Shown: positions 1-25,881, counted from the first letter of the stretch. The stretch: DNA of 34,711 bases from Paulinella micropora (GCA_009731375.1 BJOX01000038.1:952384-987094); one strand, 5' to 3'. Numbers and translations: made by a program. The notes: generated by a model not told the origin, from the sequence alone.

Positions 1-295
1 GGAGGAGGAGAAGGAGAAGGAGGAGAAGCAGAAGAAGCAGAAGGAGAAGGAGAAGGAGGAGGAGGAGGAGGAGGAGGAGGAGGAGGAGGAGGAGGAGGTA
101 AGTAAGTAAGTAAGTGAGTATGTATGTTGTATGTTTGTATGTATGTATGTATGTATGTATGTATGTATGTATGTATGTATGTATGTATATATGTATATAT
201 GTATGTACGTATGTATGTATGTATGTATGTATGTATGCATCTACGTGTTGTATGTATGTTGTTGCGTGTTGTGTACGTTGTGCTGTAGCGTATAC
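1..295. repeat. GGA/GAA purine repeat, then (GTAT)n
   Basis: A purine repeat covers 1-97 and (GTAT)n about 114-240. No coding island was recognised. This is probably intron after exon 20. Confidence 0.9.
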
Positions 296-15073
<14,778 letters not shown>

Positions 15074-15079
15074 CTAACA

Positions 15080-15246
15080 CATAATACAATACAATACAAT
15101 ACAATACAATACAATACAATATAATACAATATAATACAATACAATACAATGTATAATACAGTACAGTACAGCGATGCAATAACGATAACAATAACGATAA
15201 CGATAGCGATGACGATGACGATGACGATGACGATGATGATGATGAT

Positions 15247-15321
<75 letters not shown>

Positions 15322-16030
15322 AATGATAACGAGAATGATAACGATACGATACGATACGATACGATACGATACGATACGATACGATACGATACGATACGAT
15401 ACGATACGATACGATACGATACGATGCGATGCGATGCGATGCGATGCAATACGATACGATACAATAAATACAATACAATGCAATGCAATACAATACAATA
15501 CAATACAATACAATACAATACAATACAGTACAATACAGTACAGTACAGTACAAAACAATACAATACAATACAATACAATACAATACAATACAATACAATA
15601 CAATACAATACATTGTACTATTTATACTATCTACAATATAGTACAATATAATACAATATAATACAATACAATACAATACAATACAATAGAAAACAATACA
15701 AAACAATACAATACAATACAATACAATACAATACAATACAATACAATACAATGCAATGCAATACAATACAATACAATACAATACAATACAATACAATACA
15801 ACACAACACAACACAAGAACACAGGACAAGACAAGACCAAGACAAGACAAGGCCAAGACAAGATAAGACCAAGACAAGACAAGACAAGACAAGACAAGAC
15901 AAGACAAGACAAGACAAGACAAGACAAGACAAGAAAGACAAGACAAGACAAGACAAAACAAGACAAAACAAAACAAGACAAGACTAAGACAAGACAGACA
16001 AGACAGACAAGACAATACAAGACAAGGCAA
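15080..16030. repeat. (CAATA)n, (GACGAT)n, (ACGAT)n, (CAAGA)n arrays upstream of exon 1
   Basis: The region upstream of the start codon is nearly all pentamer and hexamer repeat: CAATA, then AACGAT/GACGAT, ACGAT, CAATA again, then CAAGA. No core promoter motif can be picked out. Confidence 0.95.
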
Positions 16031-16049
16031 CCGACGCGATGCAACGAAC

Positions 16050-16135
16050 GCATGCATTCAAATTACATGCAGGTATCGCCATGGATTAGATTGCATGCAT
16101 TCAAATTACATGCAGGTATCGCCATGGATTAGATT
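16050..16135. repeat. 43-bp perfect tandem duplication
   Basis: Two identical 43-bp units starting GCATGCATTCAAATTACATG, followed by an 8-bp start of a third. It is the last host-like sequence before the viral region. Confidence 0.9.
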
Positions 16136-16159
16136 GCATGCATTTATTCTGCTTCTGTG

Positions 16160-16445
16160 AGCATGCATATCGCAGCAACCCATTCATACCACAGAGACAG
16201 CTCCTGCCATTAGGACAATAAGAACAAATGAACAGAGAAAAGAAATACAGTTGACAGCCAGCAAAGATAACAGAGAAGCTGAACCGTACCCGCCTTTTGC
16301 AGTAATTGGTACTATTAGCGCAGGAACAAGGAAATTTGGAAACAGACACACAGTGCATAACGGTCCATGGGCAACTCCCGTTCTCTTTCCCGCTACTACT
16401 ATAGGTACCACTATAGGACACTTATCTTTATATTTATATACATAA
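16160..16445 (+). pseudogene. Open frame without ATG, unrecognised
   Basis: About 95 codons are open on the plus strand with no ATG. The composition (PPFAVIGTISAGTRKFGN, PWATPVLFPATTIGTTIG) looks like real protein rather than repeat translation. An overlapping frame stays open to about 16,633 (SPINKPKLAKLGKSLF). It may be a decayed gene at the left end of the viral element. I do not recognise it. Confidence 0.3.
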
Positions 16446-16703
16446 ATTTAGCCCATTTCGCCATATTTCGCTCTCCTATTAATAAACCAAAACTAGCAAA
16501 ACTAGGAAAATCACTATTTTCACAAACTATCAATACTAAGTCTCCTTATCCCACTTTTCTTATTCTTTCTCGGTGTCCTGAACCCCCTTATCGTTTTCTC
16601 AAAAAAAATATGCTCTGTATTGAAAGTTTGTAAATAAAAGAATAAATATTATTTAAAGAAATGAAAAATTATATTATATATATATATATATAAATAATAT
16701 ACA

Positions 16704-16921
16704 ATGGGAAGAACCAAAGTATTTATAATTACAGACGAAGAAATACTGCAAAGGAACTCAGAACGGATGAGAATTTATATATAAAAAACAAAGAGAAAGC
16801 ACAGCAGAGTGCTAAGGACTACTACAACAAGAACAAGGAAGTCATATTGAAGAAAGCAAAGGAGAAAAGGGGAAAAGGAGAAGGTTGATATCGCAAGGAT
16901 GAAACAACTCCAGAGGCTCGT
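16704..16921 (+). pseudogene. Small lysine-rich viral gene, frameshifted
   Basis: The ATG at 16,704 opens 26 codons that stop at 16,784. An overlapping frame carries KNKEKAQQSAKDYYNKNKEV and more, then stops near 16,888. A third frame gives a short C-terminal stretch ending in a TGA near 16,921. The three pieces look like one former small basic protein with two frame breaks. The KNKE/YYNKNKE composition is common in small proteins of nucleocytoplasmic large DNA viruses and PLVs. Function unknown. Confidence 0.45.
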
Positions 16922-16924
16922 TGA

Positions 16925-17061
16925 ATGACTAAATATCGCCCTATGAAAAACGATATAAATTTTATGTTAAGGATATAATATATATTAGTATATAGATAAA
17001 ATATATATACCTATATAGATATATTTATTTTATTTTTGAAAAATCAAAACCCTAATATAAC
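16925..17061 (+). promoter_or_regulatory. AT-rich leader before the polymerase gene
   Basis: A very AT-rich stretch with TATA-like runs directly before the ATG at 17,062. It is a plausible promoter region, but no defined motif is established. Confidence 0.3.
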
Positions 17062-20000
17062 CATGTCAAGCATAGACTACGGGGGACAAACTTGGAACCT
17101 TGACAAACTCGCAGAACAGTGCATACAATACCAAATACTGCAAAACAAACTCTATGTAAAAAACCAAACTGCAAGAGGTTTTATGACATAACAACACCAA
17201 GAGTGGCACTACCAAACCCTGAGCAGTATGTAATGCCAGACAGAAAACAAAGGGAAATAAAAGAGAGGAAAAGAGAAGAACCAAACGTCATTGACTTCAA
17301 TGGATATGAATTAATACGACAAGACATGAAACACAATTTACCAGTGGGACATTCATTGTATAATGTAAAAATCAATAAAAACTTTTCTCAAAAGATTAAA
17401 AAGTTTTCGTTGGAAGATATTATAAAAATGATTGGCACAATCGTAGATGATTTTAAGACTTTATATAAACCAAACGACAAAATACAAGTAAGGATATCTG
17501 CTATTCCAGAGTCGTGGAATGTTCATCAAAAAATTCTCTTGTAAAAGTAAAAGACTTTAACTTAGAAGATATATATTAGAAAGACTCACAAAAATTTTAC
17601 AATCAAATGACGAAGTGTGGATTGACAAAGAAGGAGCAACTATGGAGTTGATTGATTTCAATTTTATGGGAGTGATGATGCCAGAGGGAGGTGCTAGATT
17701 GAAAGCAATAACACAGGAGGACATTTACAAAAAGAAAGGAGTGATTCAAATAAACAATGATGACAACATATGTCTGGTAAGGGCTATCGTTGTGGCAACT
17801 GCCAAGATAGAGAAACACAACAAATACGAACAAATAAGGAGGGGGCGCAGGATACAGGACGAACTGGCAAATACATTACACGAGGAGGCCGGTGTCATAA
17901 AAGATTTATGTGGTCTTTCTGAGGTAGATGTGTTTGCTAGTCATATAAAATACAACATAGCAATTGTTGAACACCCAGACAAGATAATATATAAAACTGA
18001 ATTCAAAGATGAAAAGGAACAACCATACAAACACATATACATACTCAAAACCAAAAATCATTACGACACTATAACAAGTGTGAATGCCTTCCTATCAAAA
18101 CGAAACTTCTGTGAGCAGTGTATGAAAGGTTATGAGCATAATCATTCTTGTGTGGCGAAATGTAATATATGCCTTACGGATGGCTGTAAGGGGTATAACA
18201 ACATAACAAAATGGAAACAATGCGAAAAATGTAATCGTAAATTTCCGAATGATGAATGCTTCAACAATCACACAGCCACCACATGCGACAACAAAAAGAA
18301 ATGTCTTAACTGCTCTAAGACTTACACAGGCGAACATAAGTGCGGTTATGACAAATGTAAAAATTGTAAAATCCTACAACCCTTTGAGCATAGGTGTAAT
18401 ATGAAACAAAAAGAAATACATAAACCCTCTGATAAATATGTGTTCTTTGATTTTGATGCAACACAAGAGACAGTCACACATATTATTAACCATTCAGAGA
18501 GTCAGTATTTCACAGACAGCACACCCATCATACACAAAAGCATAGAAGAGTTTTGTAATTGGGCATTTGGCAATCAACACAAGGACTTCACATTCATAGC
18601 ACATAATGCGAGGGGTTATGATTGTCAATTCGTGCTTAAATGGTTAATAGAAAAAGGCATTTCACCATTTGTCATATATCAAGGGGGTAAGATTATGATG
18701 ATGGCTGTAGGCAAGATTAGGTTTATTGATAGTCTATCTTTCATAACTATGCCCCTGAATGATTTCCCTGAGACTTTTGGTTTAGATGAATTAAAGAAAG
18801 GATTTTTCCCTCACTTCTTCAATACTGAGGCAAATCAAAATTATGTAGGGGCAATACCAGACAAAGACTATTACGGCTGCAACACATTTTCAAATCATAA
18901 ACGACAAGAATTTCTGAAATGGTATGAAGAACAAAAAGACAAAGTGTTTGATTTCAAAAAAGAAATGGAAGCATATTGTCATAGTGATGTGGATATATTG
19001 AGAAGGACGTGTATGAAATTTAGAGAGAGTTTTCTTGAATTTGGCATAGACCCCTTCCAATACACAACTATCGCATCTACCTGTATGGCATTATATAAAG
19101 CAATCTATATGCCGACAGATAGCATAGCAGTCATACCAACACACAGAACAGACAAAGCAAAAACGAGCCGTATGTGCGTGGAGTGGCTATCATACAGAGA
19201 GAAGAAAGACAATACAACCATACAGCACGGATTAAATGGAAAAGAAAAAATGATACATTTAAAAGGTGCAGGTAAGGCATACTTAGACGGATATGACCCG
19301 AAGACAAAAACTGCATATGAGTTTCATGGGTGCTACTGCCACGGGTGTCCTGAGTGTTATGACGGCAATCAAATGAATAAAGAGCAATCTGTTAATAAGA
19401 CATTTGGACAATTATACAAGGAAACAAAACGACGGGAAACTTTAATAAAGCAACACGATGAAGTAAATAAGTTAATAACAATATGGGGTTGTAAGTGGAA
19501 CAGAATAAGAGTAAGGCAGGAATTCAAAAGGAACATAGAAGAGACATTAATGGAGCAAGAGACAATCAACCCACGACACGCGATGTTTGGGGGAAGGACA
19601 AATGCTCTATCTTTATATTGGAGGGCTATGAATGAACAACAATACGCCAAATACATAGACATATGCTCCCTCTATCCGTCTGTTATGTTTTATGACCCCT
19701 ACCCTCTCGGACATCATAAAGTAATCAAAAATACACAAGCATTACAAATGATAAAGCAAAAGACAGCATTTGGATTAGCCAAAGTTAAAATGCTACCGCC
19801 AAGGGGACTAATTCACNNNNNNNNNNTAAAATGCTACCGCCTAGGACTAATTCACCCTGTCCTACCCTGTCAAGATAGAGGAAAGATGATGTATTATTTA
19901 TGTAATAAGTGTGGAAAGGAAAACCTACAAGACAAATGCGAGCACAACGACACAGATAGGGCACTCACAGGCACTTGGGCAACACCACTCATTTATAAAG

Positions 20001-21079
20001 CAATGGAAAAAGGTTATAATATCATTAAAGTTTATGAGGTGTGGCACTGGGAACAACAGACAACAACACTATTCAAAGACTACATAAAAACCTTTCTACA
20101 AGTAAAGCAAGAGGCAAGTGGCTACCCGTCAAATGTGGAAACGGAGGAACAAAAAGACAATTACATAAAAGACTATGAGGAAAAGATGGGTATTAAGTTG
20201 GACAAAAGCAAAATAGAAAAGAATGAAGGAAGGAGGGCAGTCGCAAAAATATGTCTGAATTCTCTGTGGGGAAAGTTTGGACAACAAAGCAACAAGACAC
20301 AGACGACAATCGTCAGGAGTGAGACAGAATTATACAAAATACTAAATGACAAAGACATAAACGAAATCTCAATCAATATGATAAATAAAGAATGCCTTGA
20401 ACTATCCTACAATCTACACCCCGAAAAAGTGTCAGACCCTTACAACACAAACATATGTGTGGCTTTATTCACAACAGCACACGCACAAATGAGATTGTAT
20501 GATATGATGGATAGATTGGGAGACAGGGTATTATATCACGACACAGACAGCATAATATATTCAGTTGATGAAAAACAAGGACAGACAACAATACCGACAG
20601 GCGACTTATTAGGACAATGGACAGACGAACTAATAGACAAAAAGACAAAAGTAAGCAGAAAGATAACTACATTTGTGGGCTCGGGGCCGAAGTCCTACGG
20701 CTACATACTAAACGACGGCACAACAAAAATGAAACTGAAAGGCTTTTCTATGAACTACGACACTTGCAGGAAACTGAACTTGGTAAATATGTTTAGTGTG
20801 ATAAGTAATGGTCTGGGAATAAAGGACGAAGAACTATCAAAGAAAGCATATGAGGAATTAGAAGCATTATTGGATACAGAAGGAGAAAAGCACATAGCAA
20901 AGAATGTGGCTGAGAATGGAAATGTAGCAATACACAACCACAGCAAAATTACGAGGAACAAAAAAGACAAAACGATTACCTCCGAACATTTGAAAAAGAT
21001 ATTCTCATTTACTTACACAAAAAGAGTAATACAGCCGATTAAAGAGAACCATATCTCTACACTACCTTACGGATTTTAA
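17062..21079 (+). CDS. polB: Protein-primed family B DNA polymerase, 5' part frameshifted
   Basis: Replicates the viral element, probably from a protein primer as in Polintons and adenoviruses. The long open part starts after a frame break near 17,571. Three earlier pieces (from 17,062, 17,165 and 17,537) continue the same protein in other frames, two of the breaks at A-runs, so the GTG at 17,615 is not a true start. Seen in order: an N-terminal domain with a QINNDDNICLVRAIVVA segment; a Cys/His-rich zinc-binding region at about 18,109-18,405; Exo I FFDFDATQ near 18,440; Exo II HNARGYD near 18,600; Exo III YCHSDVD near 18,973; palm motif A DICSLYPSV near 19,658; motif B KICLNSLWGKFGQ near 20,248; motif C HDTDS near 20,537; KSYGY near 20,689. 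Exo I has Asp where Glu is usual. A 10-N gap at 19,817-19,826 falls inside the palm. Confidence 0.93.
19817..19826. other. Assembly gap with repeated flanks
   Basis: Ten Ns. About 30 bases before the gap (AAAATGCTACCGCC... ACTAATTCAC) recur just after it with a small indel, which suggests overlapping contig ends that were not merged. Confidence 0.85.
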
Positions 21080-21140
21080 AGGGAAAAGTAAAAAAATAAT
21101 TAATTTTTTCTATAATTTTTTTACCAGTCTATATACACCA

Positions 21141-21428
21141 ATGACCACCCTCACCAGACTATGTGAGAAGTTTGAGAAACTCTCTATTGAAAATAAAAAA
21201 GAAACATTTTCTCTTACCGATGTTAAAAAGATAATTACTGACGAAATCCAAATGATTGAAAATGCACGGGCGGGCAAGCCGAGGGATATTTTTCCATTCG
21301 GTAAGTATAAAGGTAAGAAAATTCAAGACGTTGCTACCATTGATAAGAGTTACCTTGAATGGGTTATGAAACAGCCGTGGTTCGAGAAATTTACTGACAT
21401 TAAAAGTGAAGTAAAAAAATATATTTAA
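21141..21428 (+). CDS. Small protein with ExoX-like C-terminal domain, copy 1
   Basis: 95 residues. After an N-terminal helical part, residues about 50-80 carry FPFGKYKGKKIQDVA followed by YLEWVMKQPWF. This is the small domain found at the C-terminus of exonuclease X-type proteins and as a stand-alone protein in many viruses and phages. The nuclease domain itself is absent, so the role is probably nucleic-acid binding or as an accessory to DNA processing, which is inference. It lies 61 bp after the polymerase on the same strand with no hairpin between, so co-transcription is likely. The ATG at 21,141 is the natural start. Confidence 0.75.
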   Translation: MTTLTRLCEKFEKLSIENKKETFSLTDVKKIITDEIQMIENARAGKPRDIFPFGKYKGKKIQDVATIDKSYLEWVMKQPWFEKFTDIKSEVKKYI

Positions 21429-21453
21429 TAAAATAATAATAAAATAATATAAG

Positions 21454-21867
21454 ATGACTGACCTGAGCACCAAACAGGACTACTTGAATGAAATTGAAAA
21501 ATGGAGCCTTGACAGCGAAATTAAGAAACCTTCAATTAAATGGACTAAGCCTGATATTGTTTCTTTTTATGAGCAATATAAACCACGTGATGACAATGTG
21601 AAAGTAGTTATACCTTTAGAAAACGTGTTGGACGAAGAGCCGAGCACACCTTTTAAGGAGACTGATTTAAAAGAGACTGGAATTACAGAGATTAAAATGA
21701 ATGTGGGTGAAGAGATAGCACAAAATGAAACCGATATTTTTCTTCAATATGGTAAGTATAAAAAAATGAAAATTGAAGATGTTGCTAAGATTGATAAACC
21801 ATACCTTGAATATTTAATTCAACAACCTTATTTTAATAACAAAGATGCGGTAAAAAAATATCTCTGA
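21454..21867 (+). CDS. Small protein with ExoX-like C-terminal domain, copy 2
   Basis: 137 residues. The C-terminal part (YGKYKKMKIEDVAKIDKPYL, then a QQPYF motif) is a diverged copy of the domain in the previous gene, 25 bp upstream. The N-terminal part (about 80 residues, acidic) is different. Tandem duplication with a new N-terminus is the simplest reading. The stop is followed within three bases by the first palindromic element, which marks the end of the plus-strand gene group. Function unknown beyond the domain. Confidence 0.7.
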   Translation: MTDLSTKQDYLNEIEKWSLDSEIKKPSIKWTKPDIVSFYEQYKPRDDNVKVVIPLENVLDEEPSTPFKETDLKETGITEIKMNVGEEIAQNETDIFLQYGKYKKMKIEDVAKIDKPYLEYLIQQPYFNNKDAVKKYL

Positions 21868-21869
21868 TT

Positions 21870-21923
21870 GATATTTGAAAATCCACACTCCCGCTAACGC
21901 TCCCGTGTGTTTTTCAAACATCG
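21870..21923. repeat. Palindromic element 1, after ExoX-like copy 2
   Basis: Begins GATATTT and ends AAACATCG, with arms GAAAATCCACAC/GTGTGTTTTTC around a short loop. Poly-T follows. It sits at the convergent junction between plus- and minus-strand genes, so it could end transcripts from both sides. Confidence 0.85.
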
Positions 21924-21960
21924 TTTTTTCCTTTTTTTTTTTTTCGTTGCTCATAAATAT

Positions 21961-23197
21961 CTATTGATCTTCTACGAAGTTAGCGATAATATTGATATTT
22001 CCTCCTCCACCAGCAGAGACAGACTTCTGCGTAAAAGTTAATACATCACTCGGCGATAGGTATATATCATAACTTCTAAGATTGATTTGTTGAGTTGACT
22101 GAGAATTTACATATAGTTTAAAAATTGTTGTTCCGTTTGCGATAGCACTCGCCTTTGTGTCAGTATCTACAATTGAATACTTAGAATCAACATCAGCAAA
22201 ACCTGCTCCAGTTAGTTTCCATTTAATACCATTCTGACGACATTCGACTTAGTATCTTCATTTGTAATACTTATCAAAGTGGGATAAACATTTGAATAAT
22301 TTGTTAAATTAGCACCGCCCGCATCAAATACCGCTTTGTTTCTTATACTAATAATAGGACTTTCAGTGGTGTTTGCTGCTTTACTTCCTTCCACTTCGTT
22401 TGTTATACTGGTATTAATAGTATTCGTCCCCTCAATGAATAAACTGGCACTCGCTGTTTTAAGAGATTGTATTCCAGTCTTTGCATCATTTCTCATTACT
22501 GCCGTAAAAGGTAATATCGTATTTCGCAGGCTTACACCATTATTAGCATTCGCATACTCAATCATATGAACTAATTGAAATAATCCTGTTATGGGATTTT
22601 CAATATAAAACTTAATAGCACCAAAACCTAAATATTGAAATTGAATTTGAAATACATTTCCTTTGCTCCAGTCTAAGTTTGGCATAGCATAATTTCCATC
22701 GCAAGGGTCGTCCCAGTCTTCTTGGTCAATATAATCTACAGCACCTCCCGCACAATGTGCGATATTCATTCCTGCTTGATTTTTGTAAAAATAAAATCCA
22801 TCGTTAAAGTCATTTCCTATTCCAATAAATAAATAGTAATCTTTTGTATCATCCGTCGTCCATAGAGCAGTAAATCGGGCTAGGACACCCATTCCAGTTC
22901 TATATTTTATTCTCCTTTTACTTACCAGTCTAGCATCTGCCGTAGCATCAGCAGTTGTTTTCAATTCAGCCATATTATACAAAAATGACACAGACGATTT
23001 TGTTTCTGTTTTTGTCCATATCCTAGTATTAATGGTATATGGAAAGATTTCTTGTAAAACTGCATTAATTGACATACTACTGCTTCGCCAAAAGCGGTTT
23101 TTGAATTATTTGTTTCAACGTGTCCATCATATCCAACGCTGACGTTTATAAATTCGCCGTCAGGATTTTCTGCGATTAAATTTCTCTGGTGAGACAT
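21961..23197 (-). pseudogene. Conserved viral surface/structural protein, two frameshifts
   Basis: Read from the ATG at 23,197 (MSHQRNLIAENPDGEF), which lies one base from palindromic element 2. The frame breaks near 23,075 and again near 22,235, and the last frame ends in TAG at 21,961. The three pieces total about 410 residues. The middle carries YRTGMGVLARFTALW, YYLFIGIGNDFNDGFYFY, NVFQIQFQYLGFGAIKFYI and YANANN, a pattern I associate with conserved proteins of algal large DNA viruses and PLVs, beta-rich and probably on the virion surface. Its exact function is not established. The breaks could be real decay or sequence errors. Confidence 0.55.
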
Positions 23198-23198
23198 T

Positions 23199-23249
23199 GA
23201 TATTTTATAATGACGCTCACGTTTCACTCACGCTTATTATAAAATATCG
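23199..23249. repeat. Palindromic element 2, in front of the surface-protein ATG
   Basis: A perfect outer stem GATATTTTATAAT/ATTATAAAATATC around a GACGCTCACGTTTCACTCAC loop. It ends one base from the ATG, so on the minus strand it would form a hairpin in the 5' leader. Confidence 0.85.
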
Positions 23250-23303
23250 TTTTTTTAAATACCAAAAAATAAATATTTTACTTTTCTTCTTTTTTTTTTT
23301 TTA

Positions 23304-23364
23304 CGATGTTTGAAAAACACACGAGAATGAGTGAAACGAATGAGAGTGTGGATTTTCAAATATC
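23304..23364. repeat. Palindromic element 3, near the major capsid 3' end
   Basis: CGATGTTT ... AAATATC, arms TGAAAAACACAC/GTGTGGATTTTCA, with the conserved loop GAATGAGTGAAACGAATGAG. It lies 34 bp downstream of the capsid gene on its own strand, as expected for a terminator. Confidence 0.85.
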
Positions 23365-23398
23365 AACTGATTGTAATCATATTGGCCTTAACCTGTAC

Positions 23399-24850
23399 CT
23401 ACCGCTGAGTAATGGCCACGGTGTAATGGTTGTAGGCGGCATTCGCGGTGGTCGCAATAAACTCCCATTGTCGCTCAGTATCAAGACTTAAACCGCTGAT
23501 TTCATTTTGGTCTTTGCTCCATAGCGGGCGGGTATTATCCCAAGCATCAACCCAGAACCAATTGTATTTATACACATCGTTATTCAACAAGGCCGAACCC
23601 TCAACCTTTGGCTTCAAATACATATAGTCTTCTTCGCTCGCTGTGTCAATGTTGAATTCTTGCTGGCGGGAACCATCCAGAGTAGTGTAAAAATTGACAA
23701 CCTTAGTAGCGCCACGATTATCGTTGTCATAGGCTGTGTTCTTTCTTTCTTCTGTGTTAAAAACAGAGTGATAAATCTTCTTCAAACGGCGACCATGACC
23801 TCTGTCAAATCGCATAATAATGTTTTGGCTTGTGCTTGCTTGTGTAGTATTCTTATAAACATAGGGATAATCAATATTGAAGTTCATGCCTTCGGGGCTA
23901 GCAATCTTCTGCTGGATTGATTGAATGACATCAGGGTTCGTTTCAACCGCAAGAAACAAGGCAAGATTGGTGACATCAGCAGATACAGCCATAGGCATGG
24001 TAGCATTTAGTGCGGCAAGATAAGCAGTGCTAATAGCAGTAGCAGCACCATTCGTCACCGTATAACCGGTTCTGTCAGTAGCACCCCACACAATCCGCAT
24101 AGTCAAAATTTCTGGAAACATAATAGTCTTATCAAGTGCGAAAATAGTGTTAATAATCATACCCAAAGGAATTTTAACGTTAATGGCCAAAGTGGCATTC
24201 GCTCCACTTCCCACAAGATACTTCGCCTCGTTGTAATTAACATTTACGGCGGATAGTGCTCCAACTCCAGTCGTTAGAGCAGCATCATCATGACGACGAG
24301 CAGAAATCACGGGCTCACGCAATAGAGCGAGAGTTCGTGCTGCTACGTTATCAGCACTATCCGTCATCGCACGAAAGTCGGTTCTAGTTGCTTCAACAGC
24401 ACTAATGTTAATCAAGCCGTTAGCATTACACTTTTGGAGCATACACCCCCAACCACTAGCATCGCCGTGGTTAGGAAGGTCTAAGAAATCCTTCAAACTC
24501 ATTTCTGGTTTCCACAGCATCTTAGTTACCATTCTGAGATGGTTAAGGTCGCACAGATAAACACCGCTACGGGTCTGAAGTTGTATCTGGCTAATTTGTG
24601 AAAGGCAGTCCATAAAAATTCTTGAATAAGTGTTGGCGCCCGCTGCTCTCATAGTATAAGTAAAACTCAAATAAGACCGAGCGAGATTAAAAGGTTGGCT
24701 AATAAGGTCAAAACTTCGTTCTTGTCCGCCAGCAGTGGTGACTTCAAATGTTCCAGAACCCTCACGAGGGGCGAGTTTATTCAAACGATAAGAAGCACTG
24801 ATATAATCAGTCTTACTGAAGTCTAATTCTCCGCCATGTTGAGTTGGCAT
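23399..24850 (-). CDS. MCP: Major capsid protein, double jelly-roll type (PLV)
   Basis: 483 residues from the ATG at 24,850 (MPTQHGGELDF). An in-frame upstream start at 24,889 is less likely because the conserved part begins here. It forms the hexon-like capsomers of the icosahedral shell. Features typical of PLV capsid proteins: an N-terminal YRLNKLAPREG region, SYLSFTYTMRA, long beta-rich domains, and a C-terminal part with LKKIYHSVFN, NFYTTLDGSRQQEFN and YKYNWFWVDAWD. The frame is intact, unlike most neighbours. Palindromic elements 3 and 4 flank it. The assignment rests on length, gene order with protease, penton and ATPase, and overall pattern. Confidence 0.85.
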   Translation of the reverse strand: MPTQHGGELDFSKTDYISASYRLNKLAPREGSGTFEVTTAGGQERSFDLISQPFNLARSYLSFTYTMRAAGANTYSRIFMDCLSQISQIQLQTRSGVYLCDLNHLRMVTKMLWKPEMSLKDFLDLPNHGDASGWGCMLQKCNANGLINISAVEATRTDFRAMTDSADNVAARTLALLREPVISARRHDDAALTTGVGALSAVNVNYNEAKYLVGSGANATLAINVKIPLGMIINTIFALDKTIMFPEILTMRIVWGATDRTGYTVTNGAATAISTAYLAALNATMPMAVSADVTNLALFLAVETNPDVIQSIQQKIASPEGMNFNIDYPYVYKNTTQASTSQNIIMRFDRGHGRRLKKIYHSVFNTEERKNTAYDNDNRGATKVVNFYTTLDGSRQQEFNIDTASEEDYMYLKPKVEGSALLNNDVYKYNWFWVDAWDNTRPLWSKDQNEISGLSLDTERQWEFIATTANAAYNHYTVAITQR

Positions 24851-24939
24851 TTTGTTTTTAGGTTTTTGGCAGTTGAGATTATTAACCAATTCACAAGAAT
24901 ATATTTATAGAAAAAAAATAATTCCAAAAATAATTGATT

Positions 24940-25067
24940 GATATTTGTAAATCCACACTCCCGCTACCGCTCCCGTGTGTTTTACAAACATCGTTTTTGC
25001 TTTAATGGTTTCGATGTTTGACAATAAACGAGAGTGCGAATAGCACGAAGTGAAATTGTCAAATATC
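24940..25067. repeat. Inverted pair of palindromic elements 4 and 5
   Basis: Element 4 (24,940-24,993; arms GTAAATCCACAC/GTGTGTTTTAC) and element 5 (25,012-25,067; arms GACAAT/ATTGTC) lie head to head with their CATCG/CGATG ends facing. Together they fill the space between the capsid and penton genes. Confidence 0.85.
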
Positions 25068-25068
25068 T

Positions 25069-25881
25069 TTATCTCTGTTTCAAAAGATTGAAGAATGATG
25101 TAAATAAATTAAAATAATTAGTCTCTCTGTAAATCAATAATGTCATAACAATACCTAACCCATTAAGATTTATAGCCTGATCGTTTTCGTCTGTAAGATA
25201 AAACCTATATACATTATTTCAACTAGTTGATAATTTCTTACCATACTCCGACCCACTTCCATCGTATATAACGGCTCCAAATGGAATTTCATTCGCCGTG
25301 TATATTTCTTGTAGCACGTGATTATCTCCTTCACCAACTAAGTCCGATTGAAGGTATAAAGTCTTTTCACCAGTTAGAATAATTACATTTGGCGATTTAA
25401 TAAAATCATTAGCAAAGAAATATGTTGAGTTTCTATCAAACCCCATTACCTCGTGAATACGGGTATCACCATCAAATATAAATCGCGGTTGAATACCTCC
25501 GTTATTTGAAACACTGAATGTTAATTTGCCATCCTCTGGTTCTATGTTGGTATTATTACTGGATACAACATAAGTATAATTATTTGGGCTGTCTGCGGTT
25601 CGCACCTCCGACAACTTATTTTTTAGATTGTTCATTGTGTAGTTTCCCTCAGGTATCGTAATTAAAGCCTCATACCCGTCTTCGCTAAGAGTAAAAGTAT
25701 TATATGGTGAAGCCACAGAGTAATACGACTTTGGAACATAAATATGAAGAATTTTACAATGTGTGGGATTGTCTAGCCCCTTCATATTGACTTCGTGTGT
25801 AAAGTCGCTGTCTGTGCCTGTTATTCTATTTTTACTATTTATGTAATAGATACCCGAACTTCTCCCTCCCTTATACTCCAT
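25069..25881 (-). pseudogene. mCP: Minor capsid (penton-type) protein with premature TGA
   Basis: 220 residues from the ATG at 25,881 to a TGA at 25,219-25,221. The same frame stays open past the TGA for 50 more codons (NNVYRFYLTDENDQAINLNG...) to a TAA at 25,069. This continuation has the conserved C-terminal feel of PLV minor capsid proteins, so the TGA probably replaced a Trp codon. Other family signs are VPKSYYSV, NTFTLSEDG, IPEGNYTMNN and LYLQSDLVGEG. It would form the single jelly-roll pentamers at capsid vertices. The ATG directly follows palindromic element 6. Confidence 0.8.

Noticed and set aside
16101-16421. Minus-strand 106-residue frame at the left edge of the virus
   Set aside because: It covers the 43-bp duplication, is Cys/Ser-rich without domain signs, and is antisense to the more protein-like plus frame.
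17119-17544. A separate 141-residue gene before the polymerase
   Set aside because: Its sequence continues into the polymerase N-terminal domain across frame breaks, so it is a piece of that gene.
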